Assembly: GCA_964371055.1 (NCBI GenBank)
Contig: CAYJLF010000029.1
Span: 1 to 48,920, forward strand
DNA from: CAYJLF01 sp964371055
GTDB taxonomy: Bacteria; Eisenbacteria; RBG-16-71-46; CAIMUX01
DNA length: 48,920 nt
Reading direction: 5' to 3'
Below are positions 34,943 to 42,483 of the stretch, piece by piece; position 1 is the stretch's first letter; every line of letters starts with the position of its first letter. The notes below the pieces were generated by a model. The model ran no database searches. It was given only the letters and a program-made list of their open reading frames with translations, and was not told the origin of the DNA. Made by a program: the position numbers and the translations under genes.

Positions 34943-36769
34943 CTACGCGGCGGCCTGGTCGGGGTCGGCCGGCTCCGCGATCGGCGCGCGGAAGACCAGC
35001 GGAGGCGTGGTCACGGTCGCGTGGACCGGGTCGAATGGATTGCCGGTGCGGGAGGTCGCGATGGCCAGTTCCGCGTAGCTGGCGGCCCCTCGCGTGCGGA
35101 ACGTGATCGTGCCCCGGTCACCCAACTCGTGATCCAGGTCGCGACGCAGGTCGTTGATCGCCTTCAGCAGCAGCCCGAGCACTTCGAGGTGGGTGTCGGT
35201 CGTCAGCGCGGAGATCGGTGGGAGTCCCTGCTCAAGGTCGAACTCGATTTCCGCGATTCCCTTCCAGAGTTGTCTCGACACCGTCGCGGCGGAAGTGGCC
35301 ACGGCGTTCAGATCGACCCGCGCCTCCTCTCCCGGGGGGACGAAGGGCGCAACGGATGCCGCGAGCTCGGCCATCGATCGGAGTTCACTCCGTGTCGTCC
35401 GCAGGACGCGGGGAATCTCCGCCCGGATCGGGTCGGCCCACCGGAAAGAGCGCTCGACCTCGTCGATCAGCTCCGGCGTAACCCGGTCTTCCCGCATGGC
35501 ATCGATCGCGCGCTGTTGCAGGTTGAGGAGGCGATCGAGGTCGTCGAACGCGGCCCGAAGGGATCCGGTCGAGGCCTCCGCCGCGGAGGCCGAACGCCCG
35601 AGTTCCGCGGCGATTTCGCCCAGCGCGTGGTTGGCCACGCCATGCAAGCCCGCGCGATGCAGCGATTGCTGCAGCTCGCGGACTTCCCGTTCCAGCCGGA
35701 CCTGCTGCGTCGTGTCGAGTACCGACGCGCGGAGCAGGCGCTGACCTGGCGCGATGAGTCGCGTCAGGCGCACGTCGCAGTAGATCGGGCTCCCGTCCCG
35801 GTGACGATGGACCCAGGGGAAGGATGCATGGCCGGACTGGAGCGCCATCTCGATCCGTTCCCGAGCCACCTCGCTGGACGGGCGGCCGTCCGGTTGCACG
35901 GGCGGACTGATCTCGGACGGGCCGGAAGCGAGAATCTCCTCGCGGCTGAGGCCGAAGAGCTGCCCGCAGGCGCGGTTGGTCTCCCGGAACCGCATCGTGT
36001 CGGCGTCCAGGAGGAAGATCGCCTCGGCGGCGCTCTCCATCAACAGCCGGAGGTTCGTCTCCGAGCGGGCGATGCAGTCGGTGGCGTCGCGCGAGCGGTC
36101 GGATACGATGAAGACTCCGACGAGGGCGAGACAGGCGACGAGGGCGACGAGAAGCGGGATGCGTCGGCCGGCCATGATCGTGCGGTTCCACTGCGAGGCG
36201 TCGACATCGAGGCCCAGCACCGCCACCGGCTGGCCGGCGTCCGCCGACTGGATCGGGACGAAGGCCGATACGAACGTGCCCCAGCGATCCTGATAGGGCC
36301 CGACGACTCGTGCCTGGCCGTCTCGGAAGACGTCGATCAACTCCTCCGGCGCGTCCTCGTAGCTGTCGCCAGAGGCAATGTGATCGGGGTGCCCGGGAGG
36401 AACCGAGTCGGCTGTGAACAGCACGCGGCCGTCGCGCTGCACCATGAGATAGGTCCAGCGTGACTGGCGGGAGGCCTCGTGAACCGCCTGGAGTTTCGCG
36501 CTGAGCGAGGCATAGGCGGGCAGCTGCTCTTCGGACGGGTTGCCATGCAGCGCGGCGCACTCGTCAGGATCGAGGGCCGCGGCGGCCATGCTCGTCTGTT
36601 CCAGGATTCGACTTCGCTCCTGGTCGGTCCGGTGCCGGCTGGTGAACTCGCTGGCCAGCCAGCCGGCCAGGAGCACCGCCACCAGGATGGCAGCGCGCCT
36701 GAACCGGCGTCGCCCCGGGCGCGGGCGGCGCGGACCTTGCTCGCGGTTGTCGAACCGAGTGGGTAGCAT
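34943..36769 (-). CDS. Membrane PAS sensor with degenerate histidine-kinase end
   Basis: The protein has 608 residues from ATG 36769 (AGGAAAC upstream). TM1 (AAILVAVLLAGWLASEF) and TM2 (IPLLVALVACLALVGVFIV) enclose a periplasmic sensor domain of about 150 residues. A PAS domain follows (LLMESAAEAIFLLDADTMRFRETNRACGQLFG ... PWVHRHRDGSPIYCDVRLTRL), then a helical part with HGVANHALGEIAAELG in the H-box position. The last 120 residues look like a remnant of an HATPase: LEVLGLLLKAINDLRRDL lacks the N-box Asn pair, and no DNGxG motif is seen. It may be a non-catalytic sensor. No response regulator is adjacent. Confidence 0.75.
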   Translation of the reverse strand: MLPTRFDNREQGPRRPRPGRRRFRRAAILVAVLLAGWLASEFTSRHRTDQERSRILEQTSMAAAALDPDECAALHGNPSEEQLPAYASLSAKLQAVHEASRQSRWTYLMVQRDGRVLFTADSVPPGHPDHIASGDSYEDAPEELIDVFRDGQARVVGPYQDRWGTFVSAFVPIQSADAGQPVAVLGLDVDASQWNRTIMAGRRIPLLVALVACLALVGVFIVSDRSRDATDCIARSETNLRLLMESAAEAIFLLDADTMRFRETNRACGQLFGLSREEILASGPSEISPPVQPDGRPSSEVARERIEMALQSGHASFPWVHRHRDGSPIYCDVRLTRLIAPGQRLLRASVLDTTQQVRLEREVRELQQSLHRAGLHGVANHALGEIAAELGRSASAAEASTGSLRAAFDDLDRLLNLQQRAIDAMREDRVTPELIDEVERSFRWADPIRAEIPRVLRTTRSELRSMAELAASVAPFVPPGEEARVDLNAVATSAATVSRQLWKGIAEIEFDLEQGLPPISALTTDTHLEVLGLLLKAINDLRRDLDHELGDRGTITFRTRGAASYAELAIATSRTGNPFDPVHATVTTPPLVFRAPIAEPADPDQAAA

Positions 36770-37067
36770 GTTCAATGTGTTTCCTGGATCGAAGCCGGGC
36801 GCCTGGCTGCGCTCTCGGCGCCGGACTTCACTAGGGCCACACCCTTTATCGCCGGTTCTGGCACGAATCATGACTCAATTTGCCCCACTGGCTCCCCCCG
36901 AGAGGCCCACCGAGGCCCAGCCCGGCGGGCGGATGTCTCGGACCGCCCCGAAACCACTCGACTTGGTTGCCCCGGGAGTCGGGTGAGACGTATTCTCTTC
37001 CGTTCGCGGGCGCCCGCGCGGAACCGGCGGAGCGCACGGCTTTCCCACCGGGATCGAAGGAGCGGAC

Positions 37068-37502
37068 ATGCCGAACGCGAAGGAATTGCTGAACATCAAG
37101 GGCTGGGGTGGCGTCGTGACGATCGTCCCTGGGGCCACGATCCTGGAGGCGTGCCGCGTCATGGCGGACCGACGGGTCGGCAGCTTGATCGTCTCCGAGG
37201 GCGACACCGTCCTCGGGATCATCACCGAGAAGGACGTGGTGATCCGGGTGGTGGCGGGGGAGAAGGATCCGACGACGACCCTCGTGCGCGAAATGATGAC
37301 GGAAAAGGTCATCTGCGTGAAGCCGGACCGACCGCTCGACGAAGTCGAGGCGATCATGAGGCAGGAACGGGTGCGCCATGTGCCGGTCGTGGAGGAGAAG
37401 GCGCTCCTCGGGATCATCTCGATCGGCGATGTGACCGCCTGGCACGCGGACAAGGACCGGCAGCAGGTGGAGTACCTGACCTCCTACATCCTGGGGCGCT
37501 GA
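37068..37502 (+). CDS. Tandem CBS-domain protein
   Basis: This 144-residue cytoplasmic protein has two CBS motifs: residues about 15-65 (ATILEACRVMADRRVGSLIVSE, VLGIITEKDVVIRVV) and about 80-132 (MTEKVICVKPDRPLDEVEAIMRQERVRHVPVVEE, LLGIISIGDVTAW). Paired CBS units bind adenine nucleotides and usually regulate a partner. Here nothing else is fused. GAAGGAG precedes the ATG. Confidence 0.93.
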   Translation: MPNAKELLNIKGWGGVVTIVPGATILEACRVMADRRVGSLIVSEGDTVLGIITEKDVVIRVVAGEKDPTTTLVREMMTEKVICVKPDRPLDEVEAIMRQERVRHVPVVEEKALLGIISIGDVTAWHADKDRQQVEYLTSYILGR

Positions 37503-37617
37503 GGTCGAAGTCAGATCCTCCGGTTGACGGCGGTCGGCCGCGGCGGTACCCCTCTTCGCGAAACGCTGTCGCGCTCGAGGGAACGCCCCGCCGGGGGCGC
37601 ACCGGCCGGAGGTTGCC

Positions 37618-38613
37618 ATGGCCCTGCTCCTGACCCGCCGTGACGTCGAATCGGTTCTGACCATGAAAGAAACGATCGCCGCCGTCGAGGAGGGGCTGAT
37701 GCAGCTCGCCCTCGGACGAGCGATCATGCCGCAGCGGACGGCGATCCGCATGGCCGACCTGCACGGACTGCATCTTGGCATGCCGGCCTACATCGCGGGC
37801 GCCTCGGAGGGCGATGCGGGGACGCTCGCGCTCAAGGTGGTGACGGTCTATCCCGACAACCCGGCGCACCACTCTCTTCCCACCACGATCGGCACGATCC
37901 TGCTGAACGATCCGCGCACCGGACGCCTGCTGGCGATCATGGATGCGGGATTTTTGACCGCGATGCGCACCGGCGCCGCGTCGGGCGTGGCGACGAAGTA
38001 CCTGGCGCGAACCGATGCGAAGAGCGTCGGCGTGTTCGGCGCCGGCGCTCAGGCGAGGACCCAGCTTGCGGCTGTCGCCGAAGTGAGAGCGATCGAGAGG
38101 GCGGTCGTCTGTGATCCGCAGGAAGAGACACGGGCGAAGTTCGCGCGCGAGATGGCGGAGAAGCTGGGACTTCCGATCGGAGAAGCCGCGAGCGTCGATG
38201 ACGCGCTGCAATGCGACATCGTCATCCTGGCGACTTCGGCCACGACCCCGCTCTTTCCCGGCGCCGCGCTGCGCCCCGGCACACATCTCAACGCGATCGG
38301 CGCGCATGCGCCCGGGCACCGCGAACTGGACGCCGAGGCGATCCGCCGGTCGACCGTCGTGGCGGACTACAAGCCGGCCTGCCTGGCCGAGGCGGGAGAT
38401 CTGCTGATGGCGATCCAGGAAGGGGTGGTGACGGAAGACCACGTTCGTTCCAGCATCGGTGAGATCGTCGCCGGGCGCCGGCCGGGACGTTCCAGTTCGG
38501 AGGAGATCACGCTCTTCAAGTCGGTCGGGCTGGCGGTCGAGGACGTCGCGACCGCCGGGAAGGTCTACGCGCTGGCGCGCGCGGCCGGAATCGGCAGGGA
38601 GATAGAGACGTAG
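37618..38613 (+). CDS. Ornithine cyclodeaminase / mu-crystallin family dehydrogenase
   Basis: The protein has 331 residues, the normal family length. It opens LLLTRRDVESVLTMKETIAAVEEG. The substrate part shows ALKVVTVYPDNP and MDAGFLTAMRTGAASGVATKYLAR. The Rossmann domain begins VGVFGAGAQARTQLAAV (Gly motif near residue 141). The end has TPLFPGAALRPGTHLNAIGAHAPGHRELD and ITLFKSVGLAVEDVATA. Members are NAD(P)-dependent cyclodeaminases or imino/amino acid dehydrogenases. The substrate cannot be read from sequence. GGAGG lies seven bases before the ATG. It is downstream of the CBS gene by 115 bases, with no clear functional link. Confidence 0.92.
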   Translation: MALLLTRRDVESVLTMKETIAAVEEGLMQLALGRAIMPQRTAIRMADLHGLHLGMPAYIAGASEGDAGTLALKVVTVYPDNPAHHSLPTTIGTILLNDPRTGRLLAIMDAGFLTAMRTGAASGVATKYLARTDAKSVGVFGAGAQARTQLAAVAEVRAIERAVVCDPQEETRAKFAREMAEKLGLPIGEAASVDDALQCDIVILATSATTPLFPGAALRPGTHLNAIGAHAPGHRELDAEAIRRSTVVADYKPACLAEAGDLLMAIQEGVVTEDHVRSSIGEIVAGRRPGRSSSEEITLFKSVGLAVEDVATAGKVYALARAAGIGREIET

Positions 38614-38738
38614 TGGGGTGCTGCAACCCTGGGCCCGCCGCGCCGGCGGTACGCTGCGGGGGGCGCCGGCGGGATGGCGCGGCCGCGACCAGCCGAGTCA
38701 TCCCTGCCGGCCGATGTCGACACTGTGATTGCGGCTGG

Positions 38739-39329
38739 CTACTCGACTCCCCGTGACCTGGCGATCCGGTCCCGGATTTCTTTGACGGTCCCGACCCGCT
38801 GGGACCGCACATGGAGAACCAGGTCGTCGAGTCCCGCGCGCGGCACCTCGATGGTGAACTGCACGAGCGCCTTGTCGCCCACCGTCAGCGAGTCGCCGCG
38901 CACCTCGGCCAGTCCGGTGTCGATGAACCAGTCCAGAGGGGTGTACAAGGCGGTGGCCGGGGTCTCCGGAACCGCCTTCCCGTCCGCGCCCCCGGCGGGA
39001 GATGTCACCGGCGTGGTCGTTTCACCCTCCAATCGGATCTCCTTCGAGGAGAGAACGACCGGCCCGGTCTCCGTGGCCAGGTCGACGTGGAAATTCAGAT
39101 AGGTCATCCCCTCAGCGGGAATGTGCTTCACGTAGACGGCGTTCAAGGTGCCGTCGCTGAGCACGGCTCTCTCGCCGGTGTTGATCCGGAGTTCGTTCAG
39201 TTCCTGCAGCTTCGTCGGAATGATGATCATAGGCGGCTCCGTGCCGGCCAACGCCGGCTGGCTCCCGCCCCACGCTGCCGCTCCGACCTGGACCATGGCC
39301 AGACAGAACAACATGTATCCCATTCGCAT
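38739..39329 (-). CDS. Secreted protein of unknown function
   Basis: The protein has 196 residues from ATG 39329 (AAGGAGGAAGCC upstream); the longer frame is rejected. A signal peptide (MGYMLFCLAMVQVGAAAWG ... ALAG) is followed by a beta-rich mature part (ERAVLSDGTLNAVYVKHI, MTYLNFHVDLATETGPVVLSS) and a C-terminal segment ending VGTVKEIRDRIAR. I recognise no family. It is the last gene of the minus-strand envelope run. Confidence 0.7.
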   Translation of the reverse strand: MRMGYMLFCLAMVQVGAAAWGGSQPALAGTEPPMIIIPTKLQELNELRINTGERAVLSDGTLNAVYVKHIPAEGMTYLNFHVDLATETGPVVLSSKEIRLEGETTTPVTSPAGGADGKAVPETPATALYTPLDWFIDTGLAEVRGDSLTVGDKALVQFTIEVPRAGLDDLVLHVRSQRVGTVKEIRDRIARSRGVE

Positions 39330-39364
39330 GGCTTCCTCCTTTGCCCCCCGGGCTGGCTCCGGTC

Positions 39365-39583
39365 CTATCTTCGGCGCTGGCCAAGCACCAGAAGAGCGAT
39401 GCCGCCGACCAGGACGACCACCCCGGCGACAGCCGGGATCGGAAGGCTCTTCTTCTCGGTGGCGGTCACGCTCAAAGATCCCACCTCGAGGACGGTGCGG
39501 TTCTTGTTGTAGGTGATCCCGCCGTAGACCAGCGCGAGGACACCGAGGATCACGAGCACCACTCCGATCGTCTTCATGTTCAT
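39365..39583 (-). CDS. DUF3185-like small membrane protein
   Basis: This 72-residue protein has two membrane helices (TIGVVLVILGVLALVYGGITY and IPAVAGVVVLVGGIALLVLG) separated by a short charged loop (KNRTVLEVGSLSVTATEKKS). This matches the DUF3185 family of tiny inner-membrane proteins of unknown role. A purine-rich ribosome site (GGAGAATG) precedes the ATG. Confidence 0.75.
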   Translation of the reverse strand: MNMKTIGVVLVILGVLALVYGGITYNKNRTVLEVGSLSVTATEKKSLPIPAVAGVVVLVGGIALLVLGQRRR

Positions 39584-39628
39584 TCTCCTGTCTCCTCTCT
39601 CTTCTCCCTGTCGTGGCGCTGCTCCTCG

Positions 39629-40261
39629 TCAGCGAAGATAGAACGCCAGGCCGAGACCGACATAGGTCCACGAATCGTCGTTGAGCCCGAGACCGACTTC
39701 GCCGACCACATCGGCAGCGTCGGAAAGGCGGTACTCGAATCCGGGCACGAGGTGCAGACGCGCGAAGGAATCGTCCTCGTCCTTCGCGGCGTCACGGACC
39801 GACTCGAGCGAGATGTCCAGGGCGCCGAAGAGCTCCAGGTTCCGGGTGACGTGACCGCTCAAGAGGGGAGTGACCTCGAATCCGATGATGTCGGAGAAGT
39901 TCTTGTTCCCGATGAGATAATGAACGCCAACCGCCAGAGAAGCATCCAGGCCGGCGTCTTCCTCCGTCCCCTTCAGGGCCCAGTACTCGCCATCCGCCCC
40001 GACGTAGGTGTAGTCCCCGAGGAAACCCAGCTTCGCCTCGGCGTCGAAGCGGTCGGTGAAGCCGTACCCGGCCCGCCCCGTCACTCCGAACTCATCGTCC
40101 GCCTTGTCCTTTCCGAAGGCCATGATCGGGGCCACCATCAGCTTGAAGGTCCCGCGATCCATCGTCTCGGCGGACTGTAGAACACCGACATACTGGGCTG
40201 CGGCCGGCAGCGCGAAGCATAGGCCCAGAGCCGCAACCAAAAGGCTTCGAGTGAGTTTCAT
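39629..40261 (-). CDS. Outer-membrane beta-barrel protein
   Basis: The protein has 210 residues from ATG 40261 (GGGAGGACTTGAC upstream). The signal peptide is MKLTRSLLVAALGLCFALPAAAQ. Alternating strands with aromatic girdles follow (FKLMVAPIMAFG, GVTGRAGYGFTDRFDAEAKLGFLGDY, LDASLAVGVHYLIG), ending GLAFYLR; in barrels the last strand usually ends in an aromatic residue. It is probably an eight- to ten-stranded barrel. Its ligand is unknown. Confidence 0.8.
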   Translation of the reverse strand: MKLTRSLLVAALGLCFALPAAAQYVGVLQSAETMDRGTFKLMVAPIMAFGKDKADDEFGVTGRAGYGFTDRFDAEAKLGFLGDYTYVGADGEYWALKGTEEDAGLDASLAVGVHYLIGNKNFSDIIGFEVTPLLSGHVTRNLELFGALDISLESVRDAAKDEDDSFARLHLVPGFEYRLSDAADVVGEVGLGLNDDSWTYVGLGLAFYLR

Positions 40262-40422
40262 GTCAAGTCCTCCCAAGGTGAACCGTCGACCGATCGCCAG
40301 GGTCCGACGATACCTGCTTTGTCCTCGTCAGGCCGGGGCGCTGTGCCGGGGTCCCGGAGAACGACCGTCCTAAGATGCGTCCGACGACGTCAGCTATTCA
40401 GCACCCGGCCAAGCCGCCATGC

Positions 40423-40572
40423 TTACACCACCCGCCGTCCTTGTACGATGCGGATCAGGATGGCGATGACGGCCAGAACGAGCAAAACGTGGATGAACCC
40501 GTTCAGCGTGAACGACGTGAGAAGTCCAAGCGCCCAGAGAATGACAAAGATGACCGCAACCGTCCAGAGCAT
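40423..40572 (-). CDS. lmo0937-type tiny membrane protein (DUF5670)
   Basis: The protein has 49 residues from ATG 40572, with AGAGGAGGTGGCAC upstream. The sequence is nearly all hydrophobic: MLWTVAVIFVILWALGLLTS, TLNGFIHVLLVLAVIAILIR and a basic end. This is the pattern of the lmo0937 family, seen in stress-linked gene sets. It has two membrane helices and no known biochemical role. Confidence 0.8.
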   Translation of the reverse strand: MLWTVAVIFVILWALGLLTSFTLNGFIHVLLVLAVIAILIRIVQGRRVV

Positions 40573-40658
40573 GTGCCACCTCCTCTGACTGCGAGGGAGA
40601 GGGCGGGACGACGTCAACCGACGGCGCCCGTCTCAGTCCCGGCCCTTTCAGCACCCTG

Positions 40659-41162
40659 TTAGTGATAGAACGTCCAGCCGACTGCGATCTTGGCATCCGG
40701 CACGTCGTTGAGGCTGACTTTGCCCTCAAGGAAGAAGCGGTCGCCATTGGACAGTCCCTTCTCGATCCCGCCGAGGAGATTAATGCCCAATTCGGTCTGC
40801 GAGTCGTTGTCGCCGTTCTTATCATCTTCGCTCGAGATGTTCACGCCCACCCCACCGCCCAGATACGGAGTCCAGATGTCCCAGGTCGAGCTGAAGCGAT
40901 ACGCCGCCTCGGCGTTGAGCGTGAGAAGCTTCACATCATCTCCGAAGCCGAGTTCCACGTTGGGCTGGAAGCGGACATGCCTCGCGAAGTTTCCGAAGTC
41001 GAGGTGCGCGCCGAAGTGGACCTGGTCGGGGTTGAGGGAGAGGCCGATCCGCGGTCCCCAGCCGCTGAAGCCGACGTCAGTGGCCGGATCCGCCCGCGCG
41101 GTGGAGGGGACCAGGGCGATAGTCAGAATTCCCACGATCAGGATCATGCGAGCAGCGTTCAT
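40659..41162 (-). CDS. Outer-membrane beta-barrel protein
   Basis: The protein has 167 residues, with GGGAGGAGAACAAG before the ATG. A signal peptide (ARMILIVGILTIALVPSTARA) leads to a barrel: GPRIGLSLNP, VHFGAHLDFGNFARHVRFQPNVELGFG, YLGGGVGVNIS, an acidic Asp-rich loop (EDDKNGDND), and a final KIAVGWTFYH strand. It belongs to the same general class as the barrel at 39629, but the sequences are not close. Confidence 0.8.
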   Translation of the reverse strand: MNAARMILIVGILTIALVPSTARADPATDVGFSGWGPRIGLSLNPDQVHFGAHLDFGNFARHVRFQPNVELGFGDDVKLLTLNAEAAYRFSSTWDIWTPYLGGGVGVNISSEDDKNGDNDSQTELGINLLGGIEKGLSNGDRFFLEGKVSLNDVPDAKIAVGWTFYH

Positions 41163-41177
41163 CTTGTTCTCCTCCCA

Positions 41178-41187
41178 TTGACGTCAA
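41178..41187. promoter_or_regulatory. TTGACGTCAA palindrome upstream of a barrel gene
   Basis: This perfect 10-bp palindrome lies just ahead of the ribosome site of the 40659-41162 gene. Related GACGTC cores lie upstream of two further genes in the same run (40609-40614 and 40386-40391). Possibly a shared protein-binding site. Confidence 0.3.
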
Positions 41188-41219
41188 CGGCTCTGCGAAT
41201 CTCCGGATTGCATGCGGAG

Positions 41220-41879
41220 TCATCGCTGAGCCAGAACCTCGATGCTGGTCGAAGACGTCAAGTGAACATTGAGTTGCTGACCGACCTCGAGCTCCACGTC
41301 GTCACCCTGGGTGGCGAGCATGAGGATGGTTCCGGCCCCGGCTCCCGCGCCCGCCCCGATCACTGCACCTTTCCCCCCGCCCGCAATGCCGCCGATGAGT
41401 GCGCCGAGGACGCCCCCGGCGGCGATCTTCTCGACATCGCCATGGGTGGTCGAGGCTGCCTGCAGCGTGAGCGGCTGGGCGGAGATCTGGTGAGTCTTCC
41501 CCTGAGAGTCGACCAACGATTCATAGGCGAGCGTCATCCGAGCGCGACCCGAGGTGCGGCCCGAAGCCTCGACGTCGCGCAGAACGCCGTGGATGCGTGC
41601 GCCGGAAGGGACGACCGTCCTTCCGCCCACGCTGATCGGTCCGACCGTGGTGGCTCCGAAGGAGTCGCCGGTGTGGTTCGTCTTCGTGGAGAGCCGCGTG
41701 TCGAGCGATGCGACGACACTCGTCCCATCGGGGATGACGAGGGTCTGAAATCGTGCCTTCGGCGCCTCCGGGGTCCGCGCGGCCGCGTAGCGGGCGTTCT
41801 CGGGGTCGTTCGTGCAACCCGCGGCGAAAGCTGCGCCGATCAGGATCAGGATGCCGATGCCGGCTGAGTGTCTTTTCAT
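41220..41879 (-). CDS. Glycine-zipper lipoprotein
   Basis: The protein has 219 residues from ATG 41879; this start avoids overlap with the previous gene. The signal peptide has a good lipobox (FAAGC). The mature part has an SH3-like or beta segment (LVIPDGTSVVASLDTRLSTKTNHTGD, GRTVVPSGARIHGVL). Next is a glycine zipper at about 150-185 (GVLGALIGGIAGGGKGAVIGAGAGAGAG), which should insert in or associate with the membrane. It ends VEVGQQLNVHL-like strands. It resembles envelope-stress glycine-zipper proteins of unknown function. Confidence 0.8.
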   Translation of the reverse strand: MKRHSAGIGILILIGAAFAAGCTNDPENARYAAARTPEAPKARFQTLVIPDGTSVVASLDTRLSTKTNHTGDSFGATTVGPISVGGRTVVPSGARIHGVLRDVEASGRTSGRARMTLAYESLVDSQGKTHQISAQPLTLQAASTTHGDVEKIAAGGVLGALIGGIAGGGKGAVIGAGAGAGAGTILMLATQGDDVELEVGQQLNVHLTSSTSIEVLAQR

Positions 41880-41890
41880 GGAGTGCAACC

Positions 41891-42280
41891 TCATTTCCCG
41901 GAACCGTCGGGGGGAGTCGCCCCAGCTCGAGGTTCCTGGCTCGTGTCGACTCTGGGAAGGACGGATGTGGCGATCCGCCTCGCACTGCGGTACTTGCCAT
42001 CGACGCCGGAATTCTTGTTCCGGAGGGCGGCGACGAGATCGTTCCAGGCGCTCATCAACTCGGCCTGGATCTCCTCCCGCCGGGTGTCTCCCGGTGGCGC
42101 GGCCTTGAAACGGTCCAGACGCGATTGCGCGAACGCGTGCAGGCCTCTCAGTTCGTCAATGCTGATCAAGGCGTCGAAGGGGACCTGGGTGCCAGTGGTC
42201 TGGATCCCAGCCGCGAGTTGGTCGATCTTGACGCGCCAGCGCCCGAGCTGGGCCTCCATCCGCCTGACGGCCAACTCCAT
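41891..42280 (-). CDS. Small coiled-coil protein
   Basis: The protein has 129 residues from ATG 42280, chosen because GGGGAGG lies seven bases upstream. The sequence is mostly helical and charged (MELAVRRMEAQLGRWRVKIDQLA, RREEIQAELMSAWNDLVAALRNK), with a disordered Pro/Gly-rich end. There is no signal peptide. It is the first gene downstream of the sigma-54 promoter at 42366-42383 and lies 11 bases before the glycine-zipper lipoprotein. Its function is unknown. Confidence 0.7.
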   Translation of the reverse strand: MELAVRRMEAQLGRWRVKIDQLAAGIQTTGTQVPFDALISIDELRGLHAFAQSRLDRFKAAPPGDTRREEIQAELMSAWNDLVAALRNKNSGVDGKYRSARRIATSVLPRVDTSQEPRAGATPPDGSGK

Positions 42281-42365
42281 GATCGCCTCCCCTGGTGCCA
42301 TCGCGTTTCTCATCGCCGCCAACGAGGCCGAAGCGCATTGCCGGGGCCACGGCGCAGTAGTCCTC

Positions 42366-42383
42366 ATGCAATTATCCAGCCAA
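42366..42383 (-). promoter_or_regulatory. Sigma-54 (-24/-12) promoter for the minus-strand envelope run
   Basis: The minus strand reads TTGGCTGGATAATTGCAT. The GG (42381-42380) and GC (42369-42368) elements are separated by exactly ten bases and embedded in TGGC and TTGCAT, close to the TGGCACG-N4-TTGCA consensus. Transcription would start near 42356, about 76 bases before the coiled-coil gene. The gene on the other side encodes a sigma-54 activator. Confidence 0.65.
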
Positions 42384-42395
42384 ACGTGCATCGTG

Positions 42396-42445
42396 CTGTC
42401 AATCCGCGCATTGAGGCCTTCTGCTGGGATTGACAGTCCCGTCAA
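42396..42445. promoter_or_regulatory. Paired palindromes, candidate activator-binding sites
   Basis: TCAAT-N6-ATTGA (42399-42414) and TTGAC-N6-GTCAA (42430-42445) are perfect palindromes with centres 31 bases apart, about three helical turns. A longer inverted repeat also exists: CTGTCAATCC (42396-42405) against GGATTGACAG (42427-42436). They lie between the activator gene and the sigma-54 promoter, as enhancer sites of NtrC-type activators often do. TTGACA at 42430-42435 could also be the activator's own -35 box (TAGCCT 17 bases on). Confidence 0.6.
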
Positions 42446-42483
42446 AACGATGTAGCCTCCCCCATTGTGATGGAGGACGGGTG

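Noticed and set aside
40620..40645. GG-N10-GC spacing on the minus strand before the 49-aa gene
   Set aside because: Neither TGGCAC nor TTGC surrounds it; in GC-rich DNA the bare spacing is expected by chance.
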